Assembly: GCF_029892155.1 (NCBI RefSeq)
Contig: NZ_JARZAG010000020.1
Location: forward strand, 109,508-173,507
From: Kitasatospora sp. GAS204B
GTDB taxonomy: Bacteria; Actinomycetota; Actinomycetes; Streptomycetales; Streptomycetaceae
Length of the DNA: 64,000 nt
Direction: 5' to 3'
Part shown: positions 15,515-25,065 of the stretch, in pieces
Layout of the letters: every line of letters starts with the position of its first letter
Position numbering within the stretch: the stretch's first letter is position 1
Made by a program: the position numbers and the translations under genes
Notes under the pieces: generated by a model
Database searches by the model: none
Told to the model about the DNA's origin: nothing
The model's input: the letters and a program-made list of their open reading frames with translations, nothing else

Positions 15515-15877
15515 TCAGGAGCTCTGCACCCGCGAGATGATCATGATCAGCGCGCAGGCCAGGAAGAGGGTGTACGGCACCAGTTCCTTGCCCGTGTCCC
15601 CGTGCGTCACCTGGCGGTAGACGACGAAGCCGCTCAGCAGTGCGAAGAACGAACCGGCCGCCACCGCCGGGGCGGTCTGCCAGAAGCCCTGGATCACGCC
15701 GACCACGCCGAGCAGGTCCAGCAGGCCGATCAGCACGATGACGTCGCGGCGTGGCGGGGTGCGGGTCAGTGAGGTGAAGCGGTTGACCGCCACCTGCATG
15801 GCGGGGATGCCGGCGATCGCGGAGAGGCCGAACTCGAGGATGAGAACCCCTGAGGCCACGCCGCCGAGGATACGCAT
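15515..15877 (-). CDS. DoxX-like small membrane protein
   Basis: A 120-residue protein with four hydrophobic helices (about residues 3-20, 45-65, 70-88, 98-116), the length and layout of the DoxX-like family. No catalytic motif is visible. It ends at a strong terminator and starts 123 bp downstream of the MFS pump stop codon, in a gap that contains 21-bp imperfect repeats. Members are often linked to quinone or redox stress functions, but this one cannot be assigned. Confidence 0.65.
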   Translation of the reverse strand: MRILGGVASGVLILEFGLSAIAGIPAMQVAVNRFTSLTRTPPRRDVIVLIGLLDLLGVVGVIQGFWQTAPAVAAGSFFALLSGFVVYRQVTHGDTGKELVPYTLFLACALIMIISRVQSS

Positions 15878-15901
15878 GATCTGGACTCCTGCCGGGACGA
15901 G

Positions 15902-15962
15902 GGACGAGGAACGAACGATGCGGGACGAGGGACGAACGATGCGGCGCGAGGGACGAGATGCG
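15902..15962. repeat. Three imperfect 21-bp tandem repeats
   Basis: GGACGAGGAACGAACGATGCG (15902-15922), a copy with one change (15923-15943) and a shorter diverged copy (15944-15962) fill the gap between the MFS pump stop and the DoxX-like start. Confidence 0.8.
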
Positions 15963-16000
15963 CAGCGGTGCGCGGTGCCGTCCAGCGGCGCGGACGGTGA

Positions 16001-17497
16001 TCAGGCGGCTGGCGCCATCGCCTTGGCCACCGCCTCCTCGCTCGGCTTCAGGCCGCGGAACCCGATCAGACCGGTGACCAGGCTCAGCCCGGCCCAGATC
16101 AGCAGGACCGCGAAGCCGCGGTGCAGCGCCTGGGTCAGCGCCTCGCCCGGCTGGACGCCGTGCGCCATCAGCTGCGCGGCCCGGGACTGCACGGTGGTCG
16201 CCGCGACCGCCAGGCCGAAGGCGCCGCCGACCTGGGTGGCGGAGTTGAGCAGTGCCGAGGTGGTGCCGGCGTCGGCGGGTGTGGCCTCGAAGGTGCCGAC
16301 CACCGGGGTCGGGATCAGGCAGAACAGCAGCCCGACGCCGAGCAGCGCGGTCACCGGCATCATCAGCGTCCAGTAGCTGCTGTCCGGCTTCGCGCCCAGC
16401 ATCAGCACGATCATGACGATCAGCAGCACGGTGCCGAAGACGTAGAGCACCATCGGGCCGGTCTTGGGGATCAGCTTGGAGACCACGCCGGCAAAGATGA
16501 TCATCGCCAGGCTGGTCGGGATGTAAGCGAGGCCGGTGCGCATCGGGGTGTAGTGCTGCACGCTCTGCATGAAGAGCGGCAGCATGAAGAAGGTCGGAAG
16601 CATGACGCCGGCCGTCAGCAACTGGCCGAGCCCGGCGGAGACCAGGGTCCGACGGCGGAACAGGTGCATCGGGAGCAGCGGCTCGACGCTGCGCAGCTCG
16701 ATCATGACGAACAGGCCGAGCAGCACCACGGCGGCGGCGAAGGAGCCGAGCGTCAGCCCGTCGCCCCAACCCCGGGTGGTGGTGCAGGTGATGCCGAAGA
16801 CCAGCGACAGCAGGCCGAGGGTCGAGGTGATGGCGCCCAGGATGTCGGACTGCGGGCGGGCGCCGCTCGGGCGGGCGCCCGAGATCAGGAACGGCGCGGC
16901 GATCAGCAGCGCCACTCCGATCGGGATGTTCAGGTAGAAGGCCCAGCGCCAGCCGATGGTGATGATCGCACCGCCGAGCAGGGTGCCCAGCGCCGCGCTG
17001 ACGCCGACCACGGTGCCCCAGATGCCGAAGGCCTTGGTGCGCTCCTTCGGGTTGGGGAAGCTGGTGACCAGGATGGACAGCGCCGCGGGCGAGACCCCGG
17101 CGGCGGCGATGCCCTGCAGGGCACGGGCCCACAGCAACTGGCTCTCGCTGTGTGCGACGCCGGCCAGGAACGAGCCCACGGTGAACAGGGCCAGCCCGGT
17201 CATCAGGACGGTGCGCCGGCTCAGCACGTCGGTCAGCCGGCCACCGAGCAGCATCAGGCCGCCGAAGAGCAGCACGTAGACGCTCATCACCCACTGCAGC
17301 CCGGTCGGCGACATGTGGAAGGCCGTCTGCAGCTTGGGGGTCATGACGTTGACGACCGTCGCGTCGAGCCCGACCATGAACTCCGCGAACGATACGACGA
17401 TCAGCACCCACCAGCGCCGACTGTCGGCGGGAGTGCCAGTGGCCTCGACCGTCGTCAGTGGCCCCTCGACCGTCGGCTTCTTCTCGACGATACTCAC
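16001..17497 (-). CDS. DHA2-family MFS drug transporter (EmrB/QacA type)
   Basis: A 498-residue permease with about fourteen hydrophobic segments. The N-terminal helix carries the DHA2 motif VVSFAEFMVGLDATVVNVMTPKLQ, and the loop 2-3 motif GGRLTDVLSRRTVLMTGLALF and the motif C-like GVSPAALSILVTSFPNPKERTKAFGIWG are clear. This family exports drugs or endogenous antibiotics by proton antiport. Start is GTG 17497 with GAGGAGCAATC upstream. It could serve self-resistance for the polyketide set, but it lies about 8 kb away and stress-type MFS pumps are common. Confidence 0.88.
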   Translation of the reverse strand: MSIVEKKPTVEGPLTTVEATGTPADSRRWWVLIVVSFAEFMVGLDATVVNVMTPKLQTAFHMSPTGLQWVMSVYVLLFGGLMLLGGRLTDVLSRRTVLMTGLALFTVGSFLAGVAHSESQLLWARALQGIAAAGVSPAALSILVTSFPNPKERTKAFGIWGTVVGVSAALGTLLGGAIITIGWRWAFYLNIPIGVALLIAAPFLISGARPSGARPQSDILGAITSTLGLLSLVFGITCTTTRGWGDGLTLGSFAAAVVLLGLFVMIELRSVEPLLPMHLFRRRTLVSAGLGQLLTAGVMLPTFFMLPLFMQSVQHYTPMRTGLAYIPTSLAMIIFAGVVSKLIPKTGPMVLYVFGTVLLIVMIVLMLGAKPDSSYWTLMMPVTALLGVGLLFCLIPTPVVGTFEATPADAGTTSALLNSATQVGGAFGLAVAATTVQSRAAQLMAHGVQPGEALTQALHRGFAVLLIWAGLSLVTGLIGFRGLKPSEEAVAKAMAPAA

Positions 17498-17672
17498 GAT
17501 TGCTCCTCAGTCTCCAATGGGTGCGCGTGGCGGTGCGTGTGGTGCGCGTGGACCCGATGAACCCGGATTCAGCCTGCCCGGGCCGACTTGAGCGGGCGTT
17601 GAAGAGGGGCGGAGCGCGGCGGGCGGCAGCAGTGCCTGAACGCCGAGAGCGGGAGCGGTGAACGCCGAAACG

Positions 17673-17716
17673 CCGGAAGGCCCTTCGCTCAGAACTCTGA
17701 GCGAAGGGCCTTCCGG
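17673..17716 (-). terminator. Terminator of the first tRNA-Lys gene
   Basis: A perfect 21-bp inverted repeat (CCGGAAGGCCCTTCGCTCAGA) around a 2-nt centre lies 7 nt downstream of the tRNA. A matching hairpin with compensating base changes follows the second tRNA-Lys copy at 25202-25245. Confidence 0.9.
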
Positions 17717-17723
17717 CTGTCGG

Positions 17724-17797
17724 TGCGCCGCCAGGGACTCGAACCCCGGACCCGCTGATTAAGAGTCAGCTGCTCTAACCAACTGAGCTAGCGGCGC
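17724..17797 (-). tRNA. tRNA-Lys (anticodon CTT)
   Basis: Full cloverleaf on the minus strand: acceptor GCGCCGC/GCGGCGC, D-arm AGCTCAGTTGGTTAGAGC, anticodon stem GCTGA/TCAGC with loop CTCTTAA, and T-arm GGGGTTCGAGTCCC. Discriminator base A; CCA is not encoded. The sequence is identical to the second copy at 25253-25326. Confidence 0.97.
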
Positions 17798-17830
17798 CTG
17801 CTGACACCGAGAACATTACCTGGTCAGCAG

Positions 17831-17847
17831 CCGATTCTCCGAATCGG
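17831..17847. promoter_or_regulatory. Short inverted repeat upstream of the antiporter gene
   Basis: CCGATTC, three bases, GAATCGG form a perfect 7-bp dyad between the divergent tRNA-Lys and antiporter genes. It may be an operator or a tRNA-promoter element; weak evidence. Confidence 0.3.
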
Positions 17848-17925
17848 CCGCCCGGCGCGCCGACCTGGCCCGTGCCCGTTTGTCATATCTACACTCACTC
17901 TGTCCGTATCGGAGAGGATTCGCCC

Positions 17926-19506
17926 GTGGGCCAGTTGTCCCTGCTCTTCCTGGTCCTGCTCGCCTCCGTGGTCACCATGCCGCTGGCCCGCCGCACCGGG
18001 ATTCCGCAGCCCGTGCTGATGACCGTGCTCGGTCTGGTGATGGCGATCATCCCGCAGATCCCGAACATCGCGGTCGACCCCGGGCTGATCCTCCCGCTGG
18101 TGCTGCCGCCGCTGATCTTCGCGGTGGCCCGGCGCGCCTCGCTGGCCTATTTCCGGGCCAACCTGCGCTCGATCCTGCTGCTGGCCGTCGCCCTCGTGGT
18201 GGTCACCACCACCGTGGTCGCCGTCGCCTTCCACCAGTTGGCGCCCGCCCTGCCGGTGGCCGCCGCGGTGGCGCTCGGCGCGCTGGTCTCACCGCCCGAC
18301 CCGGTGGCCGCGGTGGCGGTGGCCGGCAGCGTCGGGTTGCCCCGGCGGCTGGTGGCGATACTGGAGAGCGAGGGGCTCTTCAACGACGTCACCGCGATCG
18401 TGGTCTACTCGCTGGCCGTCGAGGCGGTGGTGGACGGCGACTTCTCGGTGCCGCACGCGCTGCTGCGCTTCGTCCTCTCCGCGGTGCTGGCGGTGGTGGT
18501 GGGCGTGGCACTCGGCTGGCTGGCCACCAAGGTCGCCGGGGTGCTCGACGATCCGACCCAGCAGGTGGCGCTCAACCTGCTGGTGCCGTTCGCCGCCTAC
18601 ACGCTGGCCGAGGCGGCCGAAGGCTCGGGCGTGCTGGCCGTGGTGGTGGTCGGCCTGTACCTGGCCGACCGGGCGGCCGACGCCGACGACGTCTCCTACC
18701 GGCTGGTCGGCGGCGCCTTCTGGGACGTGGTGGAGATCCTGATCACCGGCGTCGCCTTCGGCCTGATCGGCCTGGAGTTGGCCACCGTGCTGAAGGACGC
18801 CGGGTCCGGCTGGCATTCGATGATCGGCGAGGCGGCGGTGGTGATCGCCGTGGTGGTCCTGGTCCGGCTGGTCTGGCTGCTGCCGGCCGGCTGGATCTCC
18901 AAGCGGCTCAGCCGCGGTGAGGACGACGTCCCGATCAGCTGGCGGGAGACCGTGGTGCTCTGGTGGTCGGGCATGCGCGGGGTGGCGACGGTGGCGCTCG
19001 CGCTGGCCATCCCGCTCACCACGCACGCCGGCGCCGACTTTCCCGGGCGCGGGCGGATCGTCTTCACGGCGTTCAGCGTGGTGCTCTTCACCCTGCTCGT
19101 CCAGGGGCTCTCGCTGCCCTGGCTGGTCAAGCGCCTGGGCATCGACCCGCGCCTGGACCGGCGCGAGCAGCAGCAGCGCCAGCTGTGGTGGCGGGCCGCC
19201 CGGGCGGCGCTGGGGCGACTCGCCGAGCTGGAGGAGGAGGACCGGCTGCCGGTTGAACTCGTCGAGAAGCTGCGGGTACGCCAGCATGACCGGCTCGCCC
19301 GGCTCTGCCCCGAGCAGTACGAGGAGGAGGAAGCCGCCGAGGCCCGGCAACGGGTCTCCGGCCTGCGCAAACTGCGCTCGGTGGAACAGGAGTTGCTCGC
19401 CGCCTCGCGGCGCGAGATGGTCCTGGCGCGCGGTGAGCCGGGCGCCGACCCGGAACTGGTGGATCAAGTGCTGCGCGGGCTGGACCTGCGCTCGGACCGG
19501 AATTGA
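17926..19506 (+). CDS. CPA1-family Na+/H+ antiporter
   Basis: A 526-residue cation/proton antiporter. About twelve hydrophobic segments occupy residues 1-400. The ion-binding region reads SPPDPVAAVAVAG, with the key aspartate after Pro-Pro, and the conserved ILESEGLFNDVTAIVVY and MRGVATVALALAIPL segments follow. The C-terminal ~125 residues are a charged helical cytosolic tail (QQQRQLWWRAARAALGRL...), as in NhaP/NHE-type proteins, presumed regulatory. Start is the GTG at 17926 with GGAGAGGATT upstream rather than an ATG-less longer frame. Role: pH and sodium homeostasis. Confidence 0.9.
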   Translation: MGQLSLLFLVLLASVVTMPLARRTGIPQPVLMTVLGLVMAIIPQIPNIAVDPGLILPLVLPPLIFAVARRASLAYFRANLRSILLLAVALVVVTTTVVAVAFHQLAPALPVAAAVALGALVSPPDPVAAVAVAGSVGLPRRLVAILESEGLFNDVTAIVVYSLAVEAVVDGDFSVPHALLRFVLSAVLAVVVGVALGWLATKVAGVLDDPTQQVALNLLVPFAAYTLAEAAEGSGVLAVVVVGLYLADRAADADDVSYRLVGGAFWDVVEILITGVAFGLIGLELATVLKDAGSGWHSMIGEAAVVIAVVVLVRLVWLLPAGWISKRLSRGEDDVPISWRETVVLWWSGMRGVATVALALAIPLTTHAGADFPGRGRIVFTAFSVVLFTLLVQGLSLPWLVKRLGIDPRLDRREQQQRQLWWRAARAALGRLAELEEEDRLPVELVEKLRVRQHDRLARLCPEQYEEEEAAEARQRVSGLRKLRSVEQELLAASRREMVLARGEPGADPELVDQVLRGLDLRSDRN

Positions 19507-19645
19507 CGGCACTGCGTCAGGTGCTGGTGGCGCCAGCCACCCTGACAGTTACGTAGGCTGAAGCCGAGCGACGATGACACTGCCGCACCGGTGCCTGTCT
19601 CTCCGGGCCCGCGTACCGCTTCCAGACCGATTCGAGGAGATACCG

Positions 19646-21301
19646 ATGCCCCAGGCCGACGGCCGTACCCCCCTGGACCGCACCCCGCAGTGGGCCGCCC
19701 TCGGGAAGCACCGGGAGGAGTTCGGCGACCGGCACCTGCGTGAGCTGTTCGCCGCCGACCCCGAGCGCGGCAGCCGCTACACCCTCCAGGTCGGCGACCT
19801 GTACCTGGACTACTCGAAGCACCTGGTCACCGACGAGACCCTGGACCTGCTGCGCGAGCTCGCCGAGGCCACCGACGTGTTCGGCCTGCGCGACGCGATG
19901 TTCCGTGGCGAGAAGATCAACGTCACCGAGGACCGCGCCGTCCTGCACACCGCGCTGCGCGCCCCGCGCGGTGCGGTGGTCGAGGTGGACGGCGTCAACG
20001 TGGTGCCCGAGGTGCACGCCGTCCTGGACAAGATGGCCGCCTTCTCGAACCGGGTGCGCGGCGGCGAGTGGACCGGTCACACCGGCAAGCGGATCCGCAA
20101 CGTCGTCAACATCGGCATCGGTGGCTCCGACCTCGGTCCGGCGATGGCCTACGAGGCGCTGCGCTCGTACAGCCACCGGGACCTGACCTTCCACTTCGTC
20201 TCCAACGTGGACCCCGCCGACCTGCACGAGGCGGTGCGCGACCTGGACGCGGCCGAGACCCTCTTCATCGTCGCCTCCAAGACCTTCACCACCATCGAGA
20301 CCATCACCAACGCCACCTCGGCGCGTGACTGGCTGCTCGGCCAACTCGGCGCCGGCCAGGAGGCGGTGGCCAAGCACTTCGTGGCGCTCTCCACCAACGC
20401 CCAGGGCGTGGCCGACTTCGGCATCGACGTCGCGAACATGTTCGAGTTCTGGGACTGGGTCGGTGGCCGCTACTCCTACGACTCGGCGATCGGCCTCTCG
20501 CTGATGATCGCCATCGGCCCGGAGCAGTTCCGGCAGATGCTGGACGGCTTCCACCTGGTCGACGAGCACTTCCGCACCGCCCCCGCGACCGAGAACGTCC
20601 CGCTGCTGCTCGGCCTGCTGGGCGTCTGGTACGGCCAGTTCTTCGACGCCCAGTCGCACGCGGTGCTGCCCTACTCGCACTACCTGTCCAAGTTCACCGC
20701 CTATCTGCAGCAGTTGGACATGGAGTCCAACGGCAAGTCGGTGCAGCGCGACGGCAGCCCGGTCGGCTGGACCACCGGCCCTGTGGTCTGGGGCACCCCC
20801 GGCACCAACGGCCAGCACGCCTACTACCAGCTGCTGCACCAGGGCACCAAGGTGATCCCGGCCGACCTGATCGGCTTCGCCCAGCCGGTCGGCGACCTGG
20901 CCCCGACCCTGGTCGCCCAGCACGACCTGCTGATGGCCAACTTCTTCGCCCAGGCCCAGGCCTTCGCCTTCGGCAAGACCGCCGAGGAGGTCCGCGCCGA
21001 GGGCGTGGCCGAGTTCCAGGTCCCGCACCGCACCTTCCGCGGGAACCACCCGACCTCGATCCTGCTCGCCGACCAGCTGACCCCCGCGGTGCTCGGCCAG
21101 CTGATCGCGCTCTACGAGCACAAGGTCTTCGTGCAGGGCGCGATCTGGAACATCGACTCCTTCGACCAGTGGGGCGTCGAGCTCGGCAAGGTGCTCGCCA
21201 AGAAGATGGAGCCGGTGCTGCTGACCGGCGAGGGTGGCGATCAGCTGGACAGCTCCAGTGCCACCCTGGTCGCCAAGTACCGCGCGCTGCGCGGCCGCTG
21301 A
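19646..21301 (+). CDS. pgi: Glucose-6-phosphate isomerase
   Basis: A 551-residue phosphoglucose isomerase of normal length, interconverting glucose-6-phosphate and fructose-6-phosphate in the cytosol. Signatures seen: GIGGSDLGPAMAYEAL (sugar-phosphate loop), FVSNVDPADLHEAV, SKTFTTIET, FEFWDWVGGRYSYDSAIGLS with the catalytic glutamate region, the LPYSHYLSKFTAYLQQLDMES segment and NSFDQWGVELGK-like INIDSFDQWGVELGKVLAKK. ATG at 19646 follows GAGGAG; upstream in-frame starts have none. It stands alone with its own strong terminator, 139 bp after the antiporter. Confidence 0.98.
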   Translation: MPQADGRTPLDRTPQWAALGKHREEFGDRHLRELFAADPERGSRYTLQVGDLYLDYSKHLVTDETLDLLRELAEATDVFGLRDAMFRGEKINVTEDRAVLHTALRAPRGAVVEVDGVNVVPEVHAVLDKMAAFSNRVRGGEWTGHTGKRIRNVVNIGIGGSDLGPAMAYEALRSYSHRDLTFHFVSNVDPADLHEAVRDLDAAETLFIVASKTFTTIETITNATSARDWLLGQLGAGQEAVAKHFVALSTNAQGVADFGIDVANMFEFWDWVGGRYSYDSAIGLSLMIAIGPEQFRQMLDGFHLVDEHFRTAPATENVPLLLGLLGVWYGQFFDAQSHAVLPYSHYLSKFTAYLQQLDMESNGKSVQRDGSPVGWTTGPVVWGTPGTNGQHAYYQLLHQGTKVIPADLIGFAQPVGDLAPTLVAQHDLLMANFFAQAQAFAFGKTAEEVRAEGVAEFQVPHRTFRGNHPTSILLADQLTPAVLGQLIALYEHKVFVQGAIWNIDSFDQWGVELGKVLAKKMEPVLLTGEGGDQLDSSSATLVAKYRALRGR

Positions 21302-21315
21302 CCCTCGGTAGCACA

Positions 21316-21354
21316 GGGCGGGCCCCGGACGCCGCACGCGTCCGGGGCCCGCCC
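21316..21354 (+). terminator. Terminator after pgi
   Basis: A perfect 17-bp GC-rich stem (GGGCGGGCCCCGGACGC) with a 5-nt loop lies between pgi and the convergent glycoside hydrolase gene, 14 nt after the pgi stop. Confidence 0.88.
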
Positions 21355-21372
21355 CGGTGTGCTGACGCTACG

Positions 21373-24300
21373 TCAGGAGCTTTGCAGCGCCGTGTCGTCC
21401 ACCACGAAGCTGGTGGTGCCGCCGTCGGCATCGGTCTCGGTGCCGGTGAACTTCAAGGTCACCGTCTGCCCGGCGTAGGCCGACAGGTCCGCCGACTGCT
21501 GCGTGTAGCCGGAGTTGGCGTTCAGGTTCGAGAAGCTGCCCACGGTGGCCAGCACGGTGCCGCCGCTGCCGAGTACCTGCACCCGCAGGGTGTCGTCGGC
21601 GTTGCTGCTGGTGCCCTCCGTGCTGTCGATGTGCAGCCAGTAGGAGAAGGCCGCCGAGCAGCCCGTCGGGACGGTGACGGTCTGCGCCACGGTGTCGGTG
21701 TCCGCCTTGCCGTCACCGTTCAGCCAGGCGTCCCAACTGCCGCTGTGCGCGGGTTCGTCGGCCGTGTCGTTGTTGACCGGTGACTGGCCGAGCGTGGAGC
21801 TCTGAGTCCACGGCGCGGGTTTGCTCCCGTTCTCGAAGCCCGGGTTGCCGAGCAGTTGGGCCGGGGTGCAGCCGCCCGTGGCCGCGGTGACGGTGAGCGT
21901 GAAGGTGGCGCTGTGACTGCCGGAGGCGGCCGTCCCGGTCACCGCGATCGGGTAGCTGCCGGCCGGCGTGCTCGCCGAGGTCGCCACGGTCAGCGACGAA
22001 CTGCCGCCCGAGGTCACCGAGGTGGGGTTCAGCGTGACGGTGGCGCCGGTGGGGGCGCCGGTGGCCGTCAGGGCGACCGGCTCGGCGCTGCCGGAGGTGA
22101 CGGCGGTGGCGACGGTCGCGGTGGTGGAGGCCCCGGCGGTCACCGAACCGGCGGCCGGGGTGGCGGCGAGCGAGAAGTCGCTCGGGCTGCCGGTCGCGGT
22201 GCCGGCCACCACGTCGATCTTCGGCGCGTTCCAGCCCGAGAGGCTGACCACCGGGGTGGCACCTTGCAGGTCGGCGGAGTTGTAACTGGCGGTCAGCGTC
22301 TCGGACTCGCCCGGCCACAGGGTGACGTCGTTGTTGTTCCAGATCGAGGACTGCAACTCGTTGTCGCCGGACAGCTCACTGCCGCTCGCCGTGCCCCGGC
22401 GGATGTCCGCCCGCAGGAAGAAGCCGACGGTGGGCGTGGACGAGGTGTTGGTGACGGTCACCGTGACCAGCTTGTCCGAACTGCCGGGCCCGGCCTGGTC
22501 GCTGGTGGTGGCGGTGGCCGTGACGGCAGCCGTCGGCAGGTTCTGCAGGGACTTGAGGTTGGCGTAGGTCGAGGTGGTCGGCTGCGGCTGACCGACGCTC
22601 GACGACCAGTTGGTCTGGTCCGTGGTGGTGGAGTTCCAGTAGACGTTGCGGTCCACCAGGGTGCCGTTCTGCTTCACCAGCAGTTCGACGAAGTAGACGG
22701 TCCCCGCGGCGGTCGGCAGCTTCGGCTTCAGCACCGCGTTGGCCACCTGCTGGGAGGCCAGCGTCCGGCTCCCGGAGGTCTGGTCGTCCAGCACCGTGCC
22801 CGCGGTGTTGTAGACCTTGGCCTCCACCGTCACCCCGGACCGGCTGGTGCCGCCCAGGTTGTCCAGGGTCACCGTGTCGTTGTCCAGCGCGTAGAGCGCG
22901 TGCAGCGACCGGTTGGCCTTCTGCGCGCCGAAGTACGAGCCGGCCTGGTCGCCGTCGTTGTTGTAGAGCGACCAGAGCAGGGTCGGCCAGCCCTTGTTCA
23001 GCTGCCAGTACACGGTGCCGGTGGACGGTTCGACCGCGTTGGTGGAGTGGTCGATGAAGGCCTCGAACTGGGCCCGGGTGTCCTCGTAGTTCTGGACCTG
23101 GGCCTCCTCGACGTACTGCGCGAGGCCGGACGGGGCGCCGTACCGGTCGGTGATCGCGGTGTCGAGGTTGTAGTTCGTGCCGAAGTGGTAGTTGGTGTGC
23201 GAGGTGCCCTCGTAGTTGTCGTGGTACTGGTTGGCACCCGGCGACTGCCACAGCGCGGCCTGGTCGGCGGGGGAGAGGAAGCGGTTGATCGAGTCCATCG
23301 TCGGGATGGTGTTGCCGCCGCTCTCCTCGCTGTCGTAGCCCCAGGACCCGCCCACGTTGGTCTGCGTCGAGTCACTGGTGCTGTAGTGCGAGGTGTCGTA
23401 CCAGTAGTTCGGCGCCACCCAGTCGTACGGGCCCTCCTTCTCCCCGGAATCACCCAGCTGGGGGCTGGAGTTGTACTCGGCGGAGGAGACGAACGGGACG
23501 TTGAAGTCGGCCGCCTTGAAGCCGTTCAGGGCGAGCGTCTCCTGGGTCGCGGTCGGGGCGTTGTCGCTCCACTGGAAGCTGAAGACGCTCGGGTGGTCGC
23601 GCAGCGTCTGGCCGAGCGTCTGCGCGGTCAGCTGGTACAGCGACTGCTGGGCGCTGGTGTAGCTGGTGTTCTCCCAGAAGTCGCAGCACTGGAAGCCGGC
23701 GTTGACCAGGATGCCCGCCGCGTCCATCTGCTGGTACCAGTCGGCCGGCATGAAGTGGCCTTCGAGGCGCACGGTGTTGACGCCCATGGCCTTCATCAGG
23801 CCGATCTGCTTCGCCGTGTCGGCCGGGTCGTAGCGCAGGAACAGGTCCGGCGACCACCCGCCGCCGCGGATCACCAGCGGCACGTTGTTGATCTGGAACT
23901 GGCGCACCCCGCTGGGCATGGCCGCTCCGCCGCCGACCAGCGAGGAGGTGGCGTTGCGGATGCCGAAGGTGTCGCTGGTGGAGTTCAGCGTGCTGCCGTT
24001 CTGCGCCACCGAGGTGGCCAGCGTGTAGAGCGGCTGGGCGCCCAGCTGGTAGGGCCACCAGATCTGCGGGTTGGTCAGGTTGATGGCCGCGAAGCCGACC
24101 GTCTGGGTGGAGTTCGCCGCCACCGTCACGCTCTGGGTCACCGTGATCGGCGTGCCACCGCCGGGCGGGGTGACGGTCGCGGTCACCGTGCCGCTCTGCG
24201 CGGTGGACGCGGTGTTGGTGACGTCCGTCTTCACGGTCAGCGCCGAACTGCTCAGGTCGGCCGCGGTGTTCTGGACCACGTGCGCGTTGCCGTCGAGCAG

Positions 24301-25053
24301 CGGGCCGCCGGTCCGCAGCTGGACCGGGAACTGGATGCCGGTGTTGTTGTCCGGCGGGATCTGGGTCCAGTCCACGTTGTCGACGGTGAGCATGGTGTTC
24401 GGGTTGTTCGGATGCACCTCGATCGCCAGCGAGTTGGTGCCGGCGCTCAGCAACTTGGTGACGTCGAAGGTGTTGCGCGTGTAGCCGCCGGTGACATTGG
24501 CCGAGGCGGCCACCTGGGTGCCGTTCACCCACACGTCGGCCGAGCCGATCACGCCGTTCAGCACCAGGGTGGCGTCCTGTCCGGCGGGCGGGGCGGTGAA
24601 GTCCGTCCGGTACCACCACGGGACGTTGAACGGGGCGAGCGTGTCGGCGCCGACCTTGGTCATCTGCCCGAAGCAGGTCTTCATGTTCGTCGAGCTGAAG
24701 ACGTTCGGGCAACTCCCGTTCTGCAGCATCGCGTTGATCTCGGTGCCGGGGGCGCCGCCGCCGTCGTCGGCGACGCTCAGCCAGCCGGAGGTGTTGAAGC
24801 CGGGGGCGGAGATCTGGCTGCCGGACTGGGTGGCGGTGGCGCTGGTGAGGACCTTCCAGCCGGTGGTCGCACCGAGGTCGGCCAGTGCGGTGGAACCGGT
24901 GGCCGGATCCTTGAACGTGCTCGCGGTCGCCACGGGGGTGACGGCGGCCGGCGTGGCGGGGGAGGTGGGGGCGGCGCTGGTCGGGCGTACGGTCAGGGCG
25001 AGTAGCCCCAGTGCGGCGACCGCGGTCGCCAGCGCGCGTCTCGGAGGTGCCAT
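21373..25053 (-). CDS. Secreted GH2 exo-beta-D-glucosaminidase (CsxA-like) with C-terminal beta-sandwich modules
   Basis: A 1226-residue exported enzyme. The N-terminus is a signal peptide (about 1-28, RRALATAVAALGLLALTV..TSA). The GH2 sugar-binding, Ig-like and TIM-barrel domains follow. FQWSDNAPTATQE places the acid/base Asp at residue 497, and GYDSEESGGNTIPT the nucleophile Glu at 576, in the same context as CsxA of Amycolatopsis, which removes glucosamine from the non-reducing end of chitosan oligosaccharides. Residues about 960-1060 are an Ig-like module and the last ~160 a jelly-roll, carbohydrate-binding-like module beginning NPGFENGS. A palindrome lies just upstream of the start. Substrate preference is inferred from these motifs. 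Confidence 0.9.
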   Translation of the reverse strand: MAPPRRALATAVAALGLLALTVRPTSAAPTSPATPAAVTPVATASTFKDPATGSTALADLGATTGWKVLTSATATQSGSQISAPGFNTSGWLSVADDGGGAPGTEINAMLQNGSCPNVFSSTNMKTCFGQMTKVGADTLAPFNVPWWYRTDFTAPPAGQDATLVLNGVIGSADVWVNGTQVAASANVTGGYTRNTFDVTKLLSAGTNSLAIEVHPNNPNTMLTVDNVDWTQIPPDNNTGIQFPVQLRTGGPLLDGNAHVVQNTAADLSSSALTVKTDVTNTASTAQSGTVTATVTPPGGGTPITVTQSVTVAANSTQTVGFAAINLTNPQIWWPYQLGAQPLYTLATSVAQNGSTLNSTSDTFGIRNATSSLVGGGAAMPSGVRQFQINNVPLVIRGGGWSPDLFLRYDPADTAKQIGLMKAMGVNTVRLEGHFMPADWYQQMDAAGILVNAGFQCCDFWENTSYTSAQQSLYQLTAQTLGQTLRDHPSVFSFQWSDNAPTATQETLALNGFKAADFNVPFVSSAEYNSSPQLGDSGEKEGPYDWVAPNYWYDTSHYSTSDSTQTNVGGSWGYDSEESGGNTIPTMDSINRFLSPADQAALWQSPGANQYHDNYEGTSHTNYHFGTNYNLDTAITDRYGAPSGLAQYVEEAQVQNYEDTRAQFEAFIDHSTNAVEPSTGTVYWQLNKGWPTLLWSLYNNDGDQAGSYFGAQKANRSLHALYALDNDTVTLDNLGGTSRSGVTVEAKVYNTAGTVLDDQTSGSRTLASQQVANAVLKPKLPTAAGTVYFVELLVKQNGTLVDRNVYWNSTTTDQTNWSSSVGQPQPTTSTYANLKSLQNLPTAAVTATATTSDQAGPGSSDKLVTVTVTNTSSTPTVGFFLRADIRRGTASGSELSGDNELQSSIWNNNDVTLWPGESETLTASYNSADLQGATPVVSLSGWNAPKIDVVAGTATGSPSDFSLAATPAAGSVTAGASTTATVATAVTSGSAEPVALTATGAPTGATVTLNPTSVTSGGSSSLTVATSASTPAGSYPIAVTGTAASGSHSATFTLTVTAATGGCTPAQLLGNPGFENGSKPAPWTQSSTLGQSPVNNDTADEPAHSGSWDAWLNGDGKADTDTVAQTVTVPTGCSAAFSYWLHIDSTEGTSSNADDTLRVQVLGSGGTVLATVGSFSNLNANSGYTQQSADLSAYAGQTVTLKFTGTETDADGGTTSFVVDDTALQSS

Positions 25054-25065
25054 GGGGGGCTCCTA

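Noticed and set aside
15510..17411. A 633-codon minus-strand frame across the MFS pump and DoxX-like genes
   Set aside because: Arg/Ala/Pro-rich shadow in another frame; the MFS and DoxX-like frames on the same strand have clear membrane helices and starts.
21856..25005. A 1049-codon plus-strand frame opposite the GH2 gene
   Set aside because: Val/Gly/Arg/His-rich antisense reading; the GH2 frame has a signal peptide, catalytic motifs and an operator.
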